Positions 24,511-36,632 of a stretch of 64,000 bases of DNA are shown here, piece after piece. A program made the translations under genes and the position numbers. Source of the DNA: Sipunculus nudus (Eukaryota > Annelida > Sipuncula > Golfingiida > Sipunculidae); contig CM049322.1 in the NCBI GenBank assembly GCA_026874595.1, positions 60,578,886 to 60,642,885 on the forward strand. The letters run 5' to 3'. Below the pieces are notes generated by a model that did no database searches, had not been told where the DNA came from, and was given only the letters and a program-made list of their open reading frames with translations. Each line of letters begins with the position of its first letter. The stretch's first letter is position 1.

Positions 24511-26243
24511 AAATCCAGTTAAAATGAAACACTCTCTGAGCTGTTGGTTTAAAACACAATGATTATGTTGTCATGGAAACATTAATAACTCCACCTGAGA
24601 CATTCTTGTCTTTGTGTGTACTTGTTCACATTAAATACAAAATGTTAAACTCATCATTCTTTGATTGTCTTCACACTCCATCCTCTGATTCAAAGATAAA
24701 ACTAATGAAACTAATTAATCTGTAAGAGACCAAGTCCTGTCAGTGTGGACATCCAGTTGAAGATGAAAACCATTACTTCCTGCTGTAGTTTGCTTATTAA
24801 TTCTGGGGGGAAATTTGGCCTGGACAGCATGCACTTGCACAATTTAATAAAACAACACAGTTTTACTGGAATAAAATTTATAGTCTAAACATTCAAATTA
24901 TCAGGATTGCAAATATTATTTAAATTAGAAATGAAATTAAATGATACCTACCAGGCTAGGAAGGATGACTACTCCCTAAAAGTGGTTTGCTATACACCTG
25001 GGTGTCATAAACCAACCCCAGGTATAAAAGCACTACCCTGGCTGCCACTGCCCTTCTATAGGGCTCACTGGTCGGATCCAAAAGAGCAAGAAGCTGCTGT
25101 GTCCAGTGGTTTTACTCTGTAGGGGCAGGGGGCGGGGCCACTAGCTATCAGCCTGTGATTGGCTGATAGCCAGTTAACTGATATCCTGCCCCCTTGACCA
25201 AAACGAAGTGAAGGTCTAAGGTAACATTATTAGGAAAAATGTTACACTGCAATGTCCATTATACTCTCCAGGCAGGGATAATTACTTACCACAAATCTTA
25301 CCTGTTCATACTTTGCTGATAGGTGATGCTGAAAAGAATAAAAAATACAATACCAAACCTTTTGTACAAGTATTATTATTTATTGATAAGACAAAGCATT
25401 TCAAAATATCATAATACACTATTGAATAAAAAACAGGATTAATAATCTTATGCCAAACTTGCAACGTGACTTCATATAGGATTATTGTTCTCTGATCTAA
25501 TCACATTCCATCAGCCCTACTTTCTCGCTACCAAAACGTAATCTCCTCTGTATCACATTCACCCACTTCATATCACTGCCATAATATACACAGTATGAAT
25601 CTAATTAACAGTTCAACCATTACCCTCTGTGAATAATACATTATATGCTATATAAACTTTGTCACTTTTATACATTTTTATTTGTCTGTATTGCATAGGA
25701 ACAGGCAAATCTAAGCCCTCAGGCTTGCGCCTGAATCTTTTTGATAAACTTCTTGTGTAATTGTATTTTGATCACTGTATACTTATTGCATTCTACCGTA
25801 TCAATCAAATCTTTCAAAAAAACCAAACTAATGAATGCTGGAATCTATGATCTGCCCGACTGTAAAACTTTATATGTCTTGCTGATTTTAAACACAATCT
25901 GTGACGACCTGTCAGTCAATTCAAGACCAAAGCCATGTAAATAATAATGTTTTTAACATGAGATTACAATGTCATTGTTCAAAGTATAAAGACAATAGAA
26001 TAGATGATAGGGAATTTGCCCGACCCTTAACCAAAATTTTAATAATGGAAATCCCAAAATATTAGAATCACACAATATTAGAATGTAACAGAAAATGGAT
26101 GTCTTATGGAACTTAAGACCTGGGTATGTTTATGTAGATGGTTATTATGAATATACCAGTATGTTTTGTACAAGTGCTCTGGTATTGCAGTTTATTATAG
26201 CACTGTCCCTTGAGTAAATTTCTGCATCTGTTTCTTATTCCAG
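24511..26243. other. Intronic sequence without a recognised gene
   Basis: AT-rich DNA with no convincing exon. The 71- and 67-codon ORFs here (24907-25122, 25741-25944) lack splice context or recognisable composition. It contains one strong hairpin at 25144-25170. Confidence 0.4.
25144..25170. repeat. Perfect 10-bp hairpin
   Basis: GCTATCAGCC, a 7-base loop TGTGATT, then GGCTGATAGC. It lies in a GC-rich patch (GGGGGCGGGGCC at about 25128) inside AT-rich intron. It may be a MITE tip or a structured RNA element; nothing decides between them. Confidence 0.6.
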
Positions 26244-26283
26244 ACTTCCCACAAGGCTAAACCAGTGGATCCAGGGATTGTAA
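26244..26283 (+). CDS. Probable terminal exon of the unidentified gene (exon iii)
   Basis: After a TTTCTTATTCCAG acceptor, one base completes the split codon left by exon ii (AG+A, arginine). Twelve codons follow, LPTRLNQWIQGL, then TAA at 26281-26283. The phase match and the strong pyrimidine tract support it; the short length and 3.7-kb intron leave doubt. Joined with the two exons upstream, the C-terminal part visible here is about 86 residues. An ATTAAA at 26400 could serve as a poly(A) signal, but this is inference. Confidence 0.45.
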
Positions 26284-27126
26284 TACACAAGGATTGCTGC
26301 GGTCCTACATACAGACAGGCCTCCAACAAACCTAAAGTCTTTGAAATTTTGTTATGTATTCTTAAGGGTTTGAAAGTGCTTGAATATCCCTAATTTAAAA
26401 TTAAAGAAAAGATGAATTTCACTATAATGGCCATTGCAGACCACTTTGAGAACATAAGTTAAATTTTAAACTGCTAACAGAGATTTCATTATTTGTGTAA
26501 ACTAGACTTATTCATTAAAATGGATATTACAGATGTGGGAAGGGGCCATTTGAAAAATCTTGAAAATCTATATAATTTCTTGTTAAAAAACTTTAAAAGA
26601 CCATTCAGAATACAACAGTATTTTTAAAGTGCCTGATGCACATTTATTTGTGAGTCCTGAATATATGTAAATATAATGTGGATTTATATCCTCATATTTT
26701 ATTGTTCCTTTTTATATTAACATGCTTAAGTATGTACATGCTGTATATTATTTTTCACCTGTGGTTAGTCTTAGGGCAATTGAATTTCATGTCATCTCTT
26801 TTATTAAGACCATTCACTTTGATTCTTCAAAAGTGCCTTTTGTTTTGCTTATCTTATCAACCAGTTTTCATTTTTATTTCTTATTTTTATCACAAAAGGT
26901 CACACTATCAATGCCAGTCAATGATATTTTTTTTCCTTACCAGGAATGCTGATGAAATGTGTCATGATATATTTGGCACTTGAAGAGTGTCATATTTCAT
27001 TGTTAAAGGTCTTAGCATCAGGATTGAAGCCTTACTACAGGATCTTAGTGCAGCACTAACTTATGGGTTTAGTTAAGTCTGTGGGTCGTAATGTTGTCAT
27101 GTTTCACCTGATAAGGACCCTATATA
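26284..27126. other. Probable 3' UTR and downstream intergenic DNA
   Basis: No coding signal is seen. The two overlapping ORFs at 26678-26983 are hydrophobic and AT-driven, without family features. Confidence 0.35.
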
Positions 27127-27288
27127 CAGTGGAACCTGTCTTATAGGACCACCTGTCTGTTAAGTCCATTGTAGGGTGAACCAAAAGCATTCACATTGGT
27201 TATAAATGACCTGTCTAATAAGACCACCTATGAATTAAGACCACTTTTGGCCAGTCCCATGGGCGGTCTCATAATACAGGGTCTACTG
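27127..27288. mobile_element. pogo-like MITE, copy 1
   Basis: The ends CAGTGGAACCTGTCTTAT and ATAATACAGGGTCTACTG are imperfect inverted repeats flanked by TA on both sides, as in Tc1/mariner/pogo-type elements. The interior (GACCACCT, ATTCACATTGGTTATAA, TTTTGGCCAGTCCCATGG) is shared with a second copy at 27643-27817. No ORF is present, so it is non-autonomous. Confidence 0.65.
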
Positions 27289-27448
27289 TAGACATACAGG
27301 CCAGTCCCATGGGCGGTCTCATAATACAGGGTCTACTGTAGACATACAGGCCAGTCCCATGGGCGGTCTCATAATACAGGGTCTACTGTAGACATACAGG
27401 CCAGTCCCATGGGCGGTCTCATAATACAGGGTCTACTGTAGACATACA
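27251..27448. repeat. Perfect 50-bp minisatellite grown from a MITE end, 4 copies
   Basis: Four copies of a 50-bp unit start at 27251, 27301, 27351 and 27401 with no differences visible. The unit is the right end of the MITE (CCAGTCCCATGGGCGGTCTC onward) plus ten bases of flank, so the array arose by amplifying the element-flank junction. Confidence 0.92.
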
Positions 27449-27642
27449 TTCCACCTTGGGTTCAGTCAGCTACATCCAGTCAGTGTAACATTCACCTTGA
27501 TTAAAAAATACGCCACATAATTTAGTGTCACATATTAAATATGCATTGGGCAAGGGAGAAAAGTGGCTGAAGGAATTTAGCTTTTGGACACAGCAGATAA
27601 TTATTATACTGAAAACTTTAGGTAAATTGTTTGTTTATGACA

Positions 27643-27817
27643 TGCTAGAACCTGTCTGAAAGACCACCTCTCTTATAAGACCTGTCTGTTGCAACCAATC
27701 TTGGGTGAACTGAAAGCATTCACTTTGATTATAACTGACCTGTCCAATCTGACTACCTATGAATTAGGACCACTTTTGGCCAGTCCCATGGGTGGTCTCC
27801 TAACACTGGTCTCACTG
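27643..27817. mobile_element. pogo-like MITE, copy 2
   Basis: A diverged copy of 27127-27288 in the same direction, with matching blocks AACCTGTCT, GGGTGAACTGAAAGCATTCA and CCACTTTTGGCCAGTCCCAT. The 3' end CTCACTGTA lies next to TATA. It is not amplified. Confidence 0.6.
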
Positions 27818-28165
27818 TATATATCTATTGATGAGTGACAGCATGTCGGAGTCAAATGAATTATGGAACTGACCCACTGTGCTGTATTATTGACAGAGTA
27901 TAGTTGTATATTGTGTACATGTTTATGCATATTTATGTAAGTGGTCAGCGAAAGTAATGAACATATCAGACTTGCATGTAGTTTAATATACATAATGATT
28001 CTGTAATATTTATCAGAGTAAGAGAAATAATTATAACTGTGACATAATTTAATTTTCTGAATTTTTGAGTCCCGTGTGCTAAATATTGTTATGTTCATAT
28101 TTAAACTGTAACTAAATAATTGGCCTCTTTATTTACAAAAGTATTTAAAATGTAAAATCTACACA

Positions 28166-28169
28166 CATA

Positions 28170-28232
<63 letters not shown>
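28166..28232. repeat. (TA)n microsatellite
   Basis: About 67 bases of alternating A and T, broken once by a C near 28189. The 75-codon minus-strand ORF over it is an artefact. Confidence 0.95.
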
Positions 28233-28235
<3 letters not shown>

Positions 28236-28474
28236 AATTTTTAAACAAAATCCACAATATTGTCCACAATAATATACAAAAACCATAATCCAGGAATCGA
28301 GGATTGAAGCAAGGAATTGGGGAGCCATCTCATAGTGTTTTATGGAACTCTTTGAATAAAGCTGTGCAGAGCGCCTGTTGTCCCCAAAAAGTGGATTATT
28401 TATTCACAGGGAAAAATAGAACGTTCAGTGCATGTTCACATTTATGTGAAAATCATCACAGGAGGGATGTTCAT

Positions 28475-28590
28475 GCCTAGGGATTACCTACAAAATGACA
28501 GCAGTCCATGTCCTTTTTGGGGGGAGGTTTGCCTAGTGATTACCTACAAAATGACAGCAGTCCATATCCTTTTATGGGGGGAGGTTTGCC
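28475..28590. repeat. Two-copy 56-bp tandem duplication
   Basis: GATTACCTACAAAATGACAG at 28482 recurs at 28538 with the following GCAGTCCAT and GGGGGGAGGTTTGCC. The copies differ by a few bases. Confidence 0.85.
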
Positions 28591-30515
28591 AGGTACACTG
28601 TGTTAGCCCCCATAGTTCCCATTTATCTGGATATAAGCACATGTGGGTTTTTAAGTTTTTTTTCACAAATACAAAGATATGCACACGTGGGTTCTAAGTT
28701 TAAATGGGGAAAGATCAGGGCTTGAGTTAAATGGGACTCCATCTAAATAGAAATGTAAATGTTTAAAATAAATCAAATTGATGCAAAAGCAAATGCATAT
28801 CTGATTAAATATCATAAATTGCCAAATGCAAGTACAACAGATTTATACCTACAAATGCATTTGCTTTTGAACTCCTAAAACAAAACAGGGCTTGGATTTA
28901 CCAAAACTGATTTTTTATATTTTATAACATAGTGAGTATTCATAAATGACCATTTGGTAAGAAGTAAGCTTAATGTTTATTGTTATTTGTTTTTCATCAG
29001 TATTTTCTTTTCTTTCTTTGTCCCTTTAATAAAATTAAGATTGGATAATTAGAATTTACTGCATTTGTATTTGAAAATTAAATGCTTTCATACTCGCATG
29101 CAAATGTGAATACAGAGTAACTTGAAGCTTAATCTTTAAGTGCAAATGCAGTAATTTAAATGCAAATATTTCCACAGTTGATCCAACGCCTGGGAGACTT
29201 CATCATACCCCATATGAACTAAGCGAACTGGACAGCAGTCCACCGCATGGTGCTCCCCCTAGTGGCCTTTTTGTCAATCAATGCTGAAGTTTCCAGCAAA
29301 ATCGGTTCATGTGTTATTTGTTCTGGTTGATACAGGGTTTATCATTTGTAAATACAATGGTACTTTAGGTTATATAGAATACGTACCTTAGTGGTCAGGT
29401 CTGTGGTGTTCAAAGTACCATGTGATGTTCATCACATTTTAGATCAAAAGTAATATAAATCTTTTCAATTTAAACTGTGTTCATGTTTGGTTTGTTTCAG
29501 GTCAATGAGCTTTTGATTATATATGCAGTATTATAAAAAATATCTTTATTTTATTCCTTTGTAAAGCTTAAAAGGGGTCTATTTGAATATATGAAAAAGA
29601 AAATCAAAGAAAATTAAAGAAAATCCCTTGAACCTTTATAAGAAAAGGCCAGAAAACAAAGATCCAACAGCAACTGGTGTTCGTTTTGTTTATGTCTATG
29701 AATTTATAACATGGGGGGGGTAGGGCGCCACAATAATCCAAACACATTGAATAGTACATGAGTCTTGCTTGGGGTGTTTTGCAACTAGTGACCTTTCAAC
29801 ATCAACCTCTATGCAACCAAACACCTTAGGTTCCATGGTCTTTACTTTTGTCAACATTTACTGAAAACTTGGACAAAAACTCATGCATGCATCATAGAGG
29901 CATCATAAGATTTTTTCTTAACAGGAGTTACCTTGAGTTTATTCAAATGTTGGCAGAGTAAGCTAGCATCATATTCTAAGATAAGGTAGGTGAATAGCTT
30001 GCTTTAATAATTAATTGTATGATTCATATGTTTTCCTTTATAAATAAGTGTATAATTATATTGGCAGTAATACTCTTGCCTGTATAATGGGGACAGCCGT
30101 GTTAGAGGACGATTCTGTTGTCTTTAGTTTTGAATTAGGATAAAACAACAAGCTTCCACCAATGTGCCATTTTTTTATCGATGTATGATTATATATGATT
30201 TTATTTAAAGATTACTAAAATCAACACTTGTTAATTATAATTGTTAGATATATCAACATATTATGATACGATGATGGTGCCAAATAAAAAAAATATTTGA
30301 AGTAATAAAATTTATATAGAAATTTAGTTTTGGTTATTGATATACATAAGTATCACTTTGAAAATGACACTTTAAGGGAGAAGTTAAATATGTTGGTGGT
30401 CAACTTCCGGATAATCATTAATGTTTGCATTCATTTATTCAGCCCATATTCCCAGGTTTTTTTTCGTGCATAAGTGCCTACATTTGTGAATATTCCCTAA
30501 TGATATATATATATT
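28591..30515. other. AT-rich non-coding stretch
   Basis: No supported gene is seen. An acceptor-like TTTCCACAG at about 29178, followed by 14 codons and a stop, is too weak to call. The rest is AT-rich sequence without tandem structure. Confidence 0.35.
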
Positions 30516-30875
30516 ATGGTTGGTTTCATATTCGCGTGGTTACAAGTAGTCGGCCATGAACTGTTAAACTTGTGTCACCTTTTGCATGATGAATGGCTAG
30601 TAGAAAAATCACAGTGCAATCTATGGGCCCTCGCTTCCTACCCTTCTGTGGAAACCCACAAGATAACAACTGTAAAGTATCTATCTGTAACCAGTACTTG
30701 CGAGTTGTGCTTGATGACAATCTGTTTGCGTCATTTTGTGACCAAAGTAAGTTTACACATTAAGTGGGGCAGGCTTTTGTATGGAGATGATGGTGTTCAT
30801 TTTTTATTGGCCGGGAACAAAGTAATGGTACAAAAGCTTAAGAGGCTGCTGCTTAGTGCAAGCTATCAGAGCTAA
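30516..30875 (+). pseudogene. Possible SGNH/GDSL hydrolase-like fragment
   Basis: The 119-codon frame ends with YGDDGVHFLLAGNKVMVQKL and a leucine-rich tail. DGVH followed by a glycine-asparagine pair nine residues later matches the last conserved block of SGNH hydrolases, where the aspartate and histidine complete the catalytic triad. Such domains occur in mollusc and fish retroelements (CR1-type LINEs and Ngaro/DIRS-like elements), and a DIRS-like relic lies 10 kb downstream. The earlier part of the frame shows no GDS box or other SGNH block, so only a C-terminal scrap is supported. It may be chance. Confidence 0.3.
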
Positions 30876-33800
30876 TATCTGATCTGTCTTTTAAAGTTAA
30901 AACCAGTCACTTAGCATATGATTATATGTCAAACTATCCCTTCCTTACCCAGGGGTGTATAGTCTGAGCCAGGACTGTGTAAATTGGCTGTTATACATTT
31001 TGGCCCCCGTCACAGACTCTGTGCCTGCTGCACCCTGGCCCCCGTCACAGACTATGCCTGCAGCACCCAGGCCCCCTTCACAGACTCAGTCCCTGCAACA
31101 CCCTGGCCCCCGTTACAGACTCAGTGCCTGCAGCACCCTGGCCCTCTTCACAGACTGTGCCTGCAGCACCCTGCCCCCAGTCACAGACTCTGTGCCTGCA
31201 GCACCCTGTCCTCTGTCACAGACTCTGTGCCTGCAGCACCCTGCCCGGTCACAGACACTGTGCCTGCAGACCCTGACCCCCGTCACAGACTCTGTGCCTG
31301 CAGCACCCTGGCCCCCATCACTGTCTGTGTGTCTGCAGCACCCTTCCCCATCACAAACTCTGTGCCTGCAACACCCTGGCCCCTGTCACAGACTGTGCCT
31401 GCAGCACCCTGGCCCCTGTAATGCTCTGTGCCTGCAGCACCCTGGCTTCATCACAGACTGTGCCTACAGCACCCTGTCCCCCGTCACAGACTCTGTGCCT
31501 GCAGCATCCTGGCCTTTGTCACAGACTCTCTGCCTTCAGCACCCTGCCCCCGTCACAGATTATGTGCCTGCAGCACCCTGGCCCCATCACAGACTCTGTG
31601 CCTGAAGCACCCTGCCCCGTCACAGACTCTGTGCCTGCAGCACCCTGTCCCCTTTTACAGACTCTGCCTGCAGCACCCTGCCCTGTCACAGACACTGTGC
31701 CTGCAGACCCTGACCCCCGTCACAGTCTCTGTGCCTGCAGCACCCTGGACCCCTCACTGTCTGTGTGTCTGCAGCACCCTTCCCTGTCACAAACTCTGTG
31801 CCTGCAGCACCCTGGCCCCTGTCACAGACTGTGCCTGCAGCATCCTGGCCCCTGTAATGCTCTGTGCCTGCAGCACCCTGGCTTCATCACAGACTGTGCC
31901 TGCAGCACCCTGTCCCTCGTCACAGACTGTGCCTACAGCACCCTGTCCCCTGCCACAGACTCTGTGCCTGCAGCACCCTGGCCACGGTCACAGACTGTGC
32001 CTGCAGCACCCTGCCCCGTCACAGACTCTGTGCCTGTAGCACCCTGGCCCCCGTCACAGACTATGTTCCTGCAGCACCCTGGCCCCCTTCACAGCCTCCG
32101 TGCCTGCAGCACCCTGGCCCCCTTTCACAGACTCTGTGCGCAGCACCCTGTCCCTCGTCACAGACTCTGTGCCTGCAGCATCCTGGCCCCTGTCACAGAC
32201 TCTGTGCCTTCAGCACCCTGCCCCAGTCACAGATTATGTGCCTGCAGCACCCTGGCCCCTGTCACAGACTCTGTGCCTGCAGCACCCTGGCCCCCGTCAC
32301 AGACTATGTTCCTGCAGCACCCTGGCCCCCTTCACAGCCTCCGTGCCTGCAGCACCCTGGCCCCCTTTCACAGACTCTGTGCGCAGCACCCTGTCCCTCG
32401 TCACAGACTCTGTGCCTGCAGCATCCTGGCCCCTGTCACAGACTCTGTGCCTGCAGCACCCTGCCCCAGTCACAGATTATGTGCCTGCAGCACCCTGGCC
32501 CCTGTCACAGACTCTGTGCCTGCAGCACCCTGCCCCGTCACAGACTCTGTGCCTGCAGCACCCTGTCCCCTGTCACAGACTCTGTGCCTGCAGCATCCTG
32601 CCCCGTCACAGACACTGTGCCTGCAGACCCTGACCCCCGTCACAGACTCTGTGCCTGCAGCACCCTGGCCCCCATCACTGTCTGTGTGTCTGCAGCACCC
32701 TTCCCTGTCACAAACTCTGTGCCTGCAGCACCCTGGCCCCTGTCACAGACTGTGCCTGCAGCATCCTGGCCCCTGTAATGCTCTGTGCCTGCAGCACCCT
32801 GGCTTCATCACAGACTGTGCCTGCAGCACCCTGTCCCTCGTCACAGACTGTGCCTGCAGCACCCTGTCCCCCTTTCACAGACTGTGCGCAGCACCCTTCC
32901 CCGTCACAAACTCTGTGACTGCAGCACCCTGGCCCATGTCACAGACTGTGCCTGCAGCACCCTGGCCCCTGTAATGCTCTGTGGCTGCAGCACCCTGGCT
33001 TCATCACAGACTGTGCCTGCAGCACCCGGTCCCCCGTCACAGACTCTGTGCCTACAGCACCCTGTCCCCTGTCACAGACTCTGTGCCTGCAGCACCCTGG
33101 CCACCGTCACAGACTCTGTGCCTGCAGCACCCTGCCCCGTCACAGACTCTGTGCCTGTAGCACCCTGGCCCCCGTCACAGACGTTGTTCCTGCAGCACCC
33201 TGGCCCCCTTCACAGCCTCCGTGCCTGCAGCACCCTGCCCCCTTTCACAGACTCTGTGCGCAGCACCCTTCCACGTCACAAACTCTGTGACTGCAGCACC
33301 CTGGCCCATGTCACAGACTGTGCCTGCAGCACCCTGGCCCCTGTAATGCTCTGTGCCTGCAGCACCCTAGCTTCATCACAGACTGTGCCTGCAGCACCCT
33401 GTCCCCCGTCACAGACTCTGTGCCTACAGCACCCTGTCCCCTGTCACAGACTCTGTGCCTGCAGCACCCTGGCCACCGTCACAGACTCTGTGCCTGCAGC
33501 ACCCTGCCCCGTCACAGACTCTGTGCCTGTAGCACCCTGGCCCCCGTCACAGACTATGTTCCTGCAGCACCCTGGCCCCCTTCACAGCCTCCGTGCCTGC
33601 TGCACCCTGGCCCCCTTTCACAGAATCTGTGCCTAGCACCCTGTCCCCCGTCACAGACTCTGTGCCTGCAGCATCCTGGCCCCTGTCACAGACTCTGTGC
33701 CTTCAGCACCCTGCCCCCGTCACAGACACTGTGCCTGCAGACCCTGACCCCCGTCACAGACTCTGTGCCTGCAGCACCCTGGCCCCATCACTGTCTGTGT

Positions 33801-34199
33801 GTCTGCAGCACCCTTCCCCGTCACAAACTCTGTGCCTGCAGCACCCTGGCCCCTGTCACAGACTGTGCCTGCAGCACCCTGGCTCCTGTAATTCTCTGTG
33901 CCTGCAGCATCCTGGCTTCATCACAGACTGTGCTTGCAGCACCCTGTCCCCCGTCACAGACTCTGTGCCTACAGCACCCTGTCCCCTGTCACAGACTGTG
34001 CCTGCAGCACCCTGGCCACCGTCACAGACTCTGTGCCTGCAGCACCCTGCCCCGTCACATACCCTGTGCCTGCAGCACCCTGGCCCCCGTCACAGACTAT
34101 GTTCCTGCAGCTCCCTGGCCCCCTTCACAGCCTTCGTGCCTGCAGCACCCTGGCCCCCTTTCACAGACTCTGTGCGCAGAACCCTGTCCCCCGTCACAG

Positions 34200-36630
34200 A
34201 CTCTGTGCCCGCAGCATCCTGGCCCCTGTCACAGACTCTGTGCCTTCAGCACCCTGCCCCGTCACAGACTCTGTGCCTGCAGCACCCTGTCCCCCGTCAC
34301 AGACTCTGTGCCTGCAGCACCCTGCCCCGTCACAAACACTGTGCCTGCAGCACCCTGGCCCCCATCACTGTCTGTGTGTCTGCAGCACCCTTCCCTGTCA
34401 CAAACTCTGTGCCTGCAGCACCCTGGCCCCTGTCACAGACTGTGCCTGCAGCACCCTGGCCCCTGTAATGCTCTGTGCCTGCAGCAACCTGGCTTCATCA
34501 GAGACTGTGCCTGCAGCACCCTCTCCCTCGTCACAGACTGTGCCTACAGCACCCTGTCCCCTGTCACAGACTCTGTGCCTGCAGCACCCTGGCCACCGTC
34601 ACAGAATGTGCCTGCAACACCCTGCCCCGTCACAGACTCTGTACCTGCAGCACCCTGGCCCCCGTCACAGACTATGTTCCTGCAGCTCCCTGGCCCCCTT
34701 CACAGCCTCCGTGCCTGCAGCACCCTGGCCCCCTTTCACAGACTCTGTGCGCAGCACCCTTCCCCGTCACAAACTCTGTGACTGCAGCACCCTGGCCCCT
34801 GTTGCAGACTGTGCCTGCAGCACCCTGGCCCCTGTAATGCTCTGTGCCTGCAGCACCCTGGCTTCATCACAGACTGTGCCTGCAGCACCATGTCCCCCGT
34901 CACAGACTCTGTGCCTACAGCACCCTGTCCCCTGTCACAGACTCTGTGCCTGCAGCACCCTGGCCACCGTCACAGACTCTGTGCCTGCAGCACCCTGGCC
35001 CCTGTCACAGACTCTGTGCCTGCAGCACCCTGGCCCCCGTCACAGACTATGGTCCTGCAGCACCCTGGCCCCCTTCACAGCCTCCGTTCCTGCAGTACCA
35101 TGGCCCCCTTTCACAGACTCTGTGCGCAGCACCCTGTCCCCCCTCACAGACTCTGTGCCTGCAGCATCCTGGCCCCTGTCACAGACTCTGTGCCTTCAGC
35201 ACCCTGCCCCCGTCACAGATTATGTGCCTGCAGCACCCTGGCCCCCGTCACAGACTGTGCCTGCAGCACCCTGCCCCGTCACAGACTCTGTGCCTGCAGC
35301 ACCCTGTCCCCCGTCACAGACTCTGTGCCTGCAGCACCCTGCCCCGTCACAGACACTGTGCCTGCAGCACCCTGTCCCCCGTCACAGACTCTGTGCCTGC
35401 AGCACCCTGCCCCGTCACAGACACTGTGCCTGCAGCACCCTGTCCCCCGTCACAGACTCTGTGCCTGCAGCACCCTGGCCCCTATCACTCTGTGTGTCTG
35501 CAGCACCCTTCCCTGTCACAAACTCTGTGCCTGCAGCACCCTGGCCCCTGTCACAGACTGTGCCTGCAGCACCCTGGCCCCTGTAATGCTCTGTGCCTGC
35601 AGCACCCTGGCTTCATCACAGACTGTGCCTGCAGCACCCTGTCCCCCGTCACAGAGTCTGTGCCTACAGCACACTGTCCCCTGTCACAGACTGTGCCTGC
35701 AGCACCCTGGCCACCGTCACACTCTGTGCCTGCAGCACCCTGCCCCGTCACAGACTCTGTGCCTGCAGCACCCTGCCCCGTCACAGACTCTGTGCCTGCA
35801 GCACCCTGCCCCGTCACAAACACTGTGCCTGCAGCACCCTGGCCCCCATCACTGTCTGTGTGTCTGCAGCACCCTTCCCTGTCACAAACTCTGTGCCTGC
35901 AGCACCCTGGCCCCTGTCACAGACTGTTCCTGCAGCACCCTGGCCCCTGTAATGCTCTTTGCCTGCAGCACCCTGGCTTCATCACAGAATGTGCCTGCAG
36001 CTCCCTGTCCCCCGTCACACTCTGTGCCTACATCACCCTGTCCCCTGTCACAGACTCTGTCCCTGCAGCACCCTGGCCACCGTCACAGACTCTGTGCCTG
36101 CAGCACCCTGCCCCGTCACAGACTCTGTGCCTGCAGAACCCTGTCCCCCGTCACAGACTCTGTGCCTGCAGCATCCTGGCCCCTGTCACAGACTCTGTGC
36201 CTTCAGCACCCTGGCCCCCTTTCACAGACTCTGTGCGCAGCACCCTTCCCCTTCACAAACTCTGTGACTGCAGCACCCTGGCCCCCGTCACAGACTGTGC
36301 CTGCAGCACCCTGGCCCCTGTAATGCTCTGTGCCTGCAGCACCCTGGCTTTATCACAGACTGTGCCTGCAGCACCCTCTCCCCCGTCACAGACTCTGTGC
36401 CTGCAGCACCCTGTCCCTTGTCACAGACTCTGTGCCTGCAGCACCCTGGCCACCGTCACAGACTCTGTGCCTGCAGCACCCTGCCCCGTCACAGACTCTG
36501 TGCCTGTAGCACCCTGGCCCCGTCACAGACTATGTTCCTGCAGCACCCTGGCCCCCTTCACAGCCTCCGTTCCTGCAGCACCATGGCCCCCTTTCACAGA
36601 CTCTGTGCGCAGCACCCTGTCCCCCGTCAC
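34200..36630. repeat. 2433-bp higher-order unit of the minisatellite, first copy
   Basis: This block is followed by a second copy at an offset of exactly 2433 bases. Paired landmarks (ORF starts 34844/37277, 35593/38026, 35959/38392, 36397/38830) all show the same offset. The left boundary is approximate because flanking units are alike. Confidence 0.88.
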
Positions 36631-36632
36631 AG

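Noticed and set aside
26678-26983. Hydrophobic 101-codon ORF as a small membrane protein
   Set aside because: It lies in AT-rich DNA with two overlapping open frames, weak start context and composition explained by base bias.
29179-29226. Terminal exon LIQRLGDFIIPHMN after a TTTCCACAG acceptor
   Set aside because: It is only 14 codons with no upstream exon in matching phase, and the stop at 26281 already ends the gene model.
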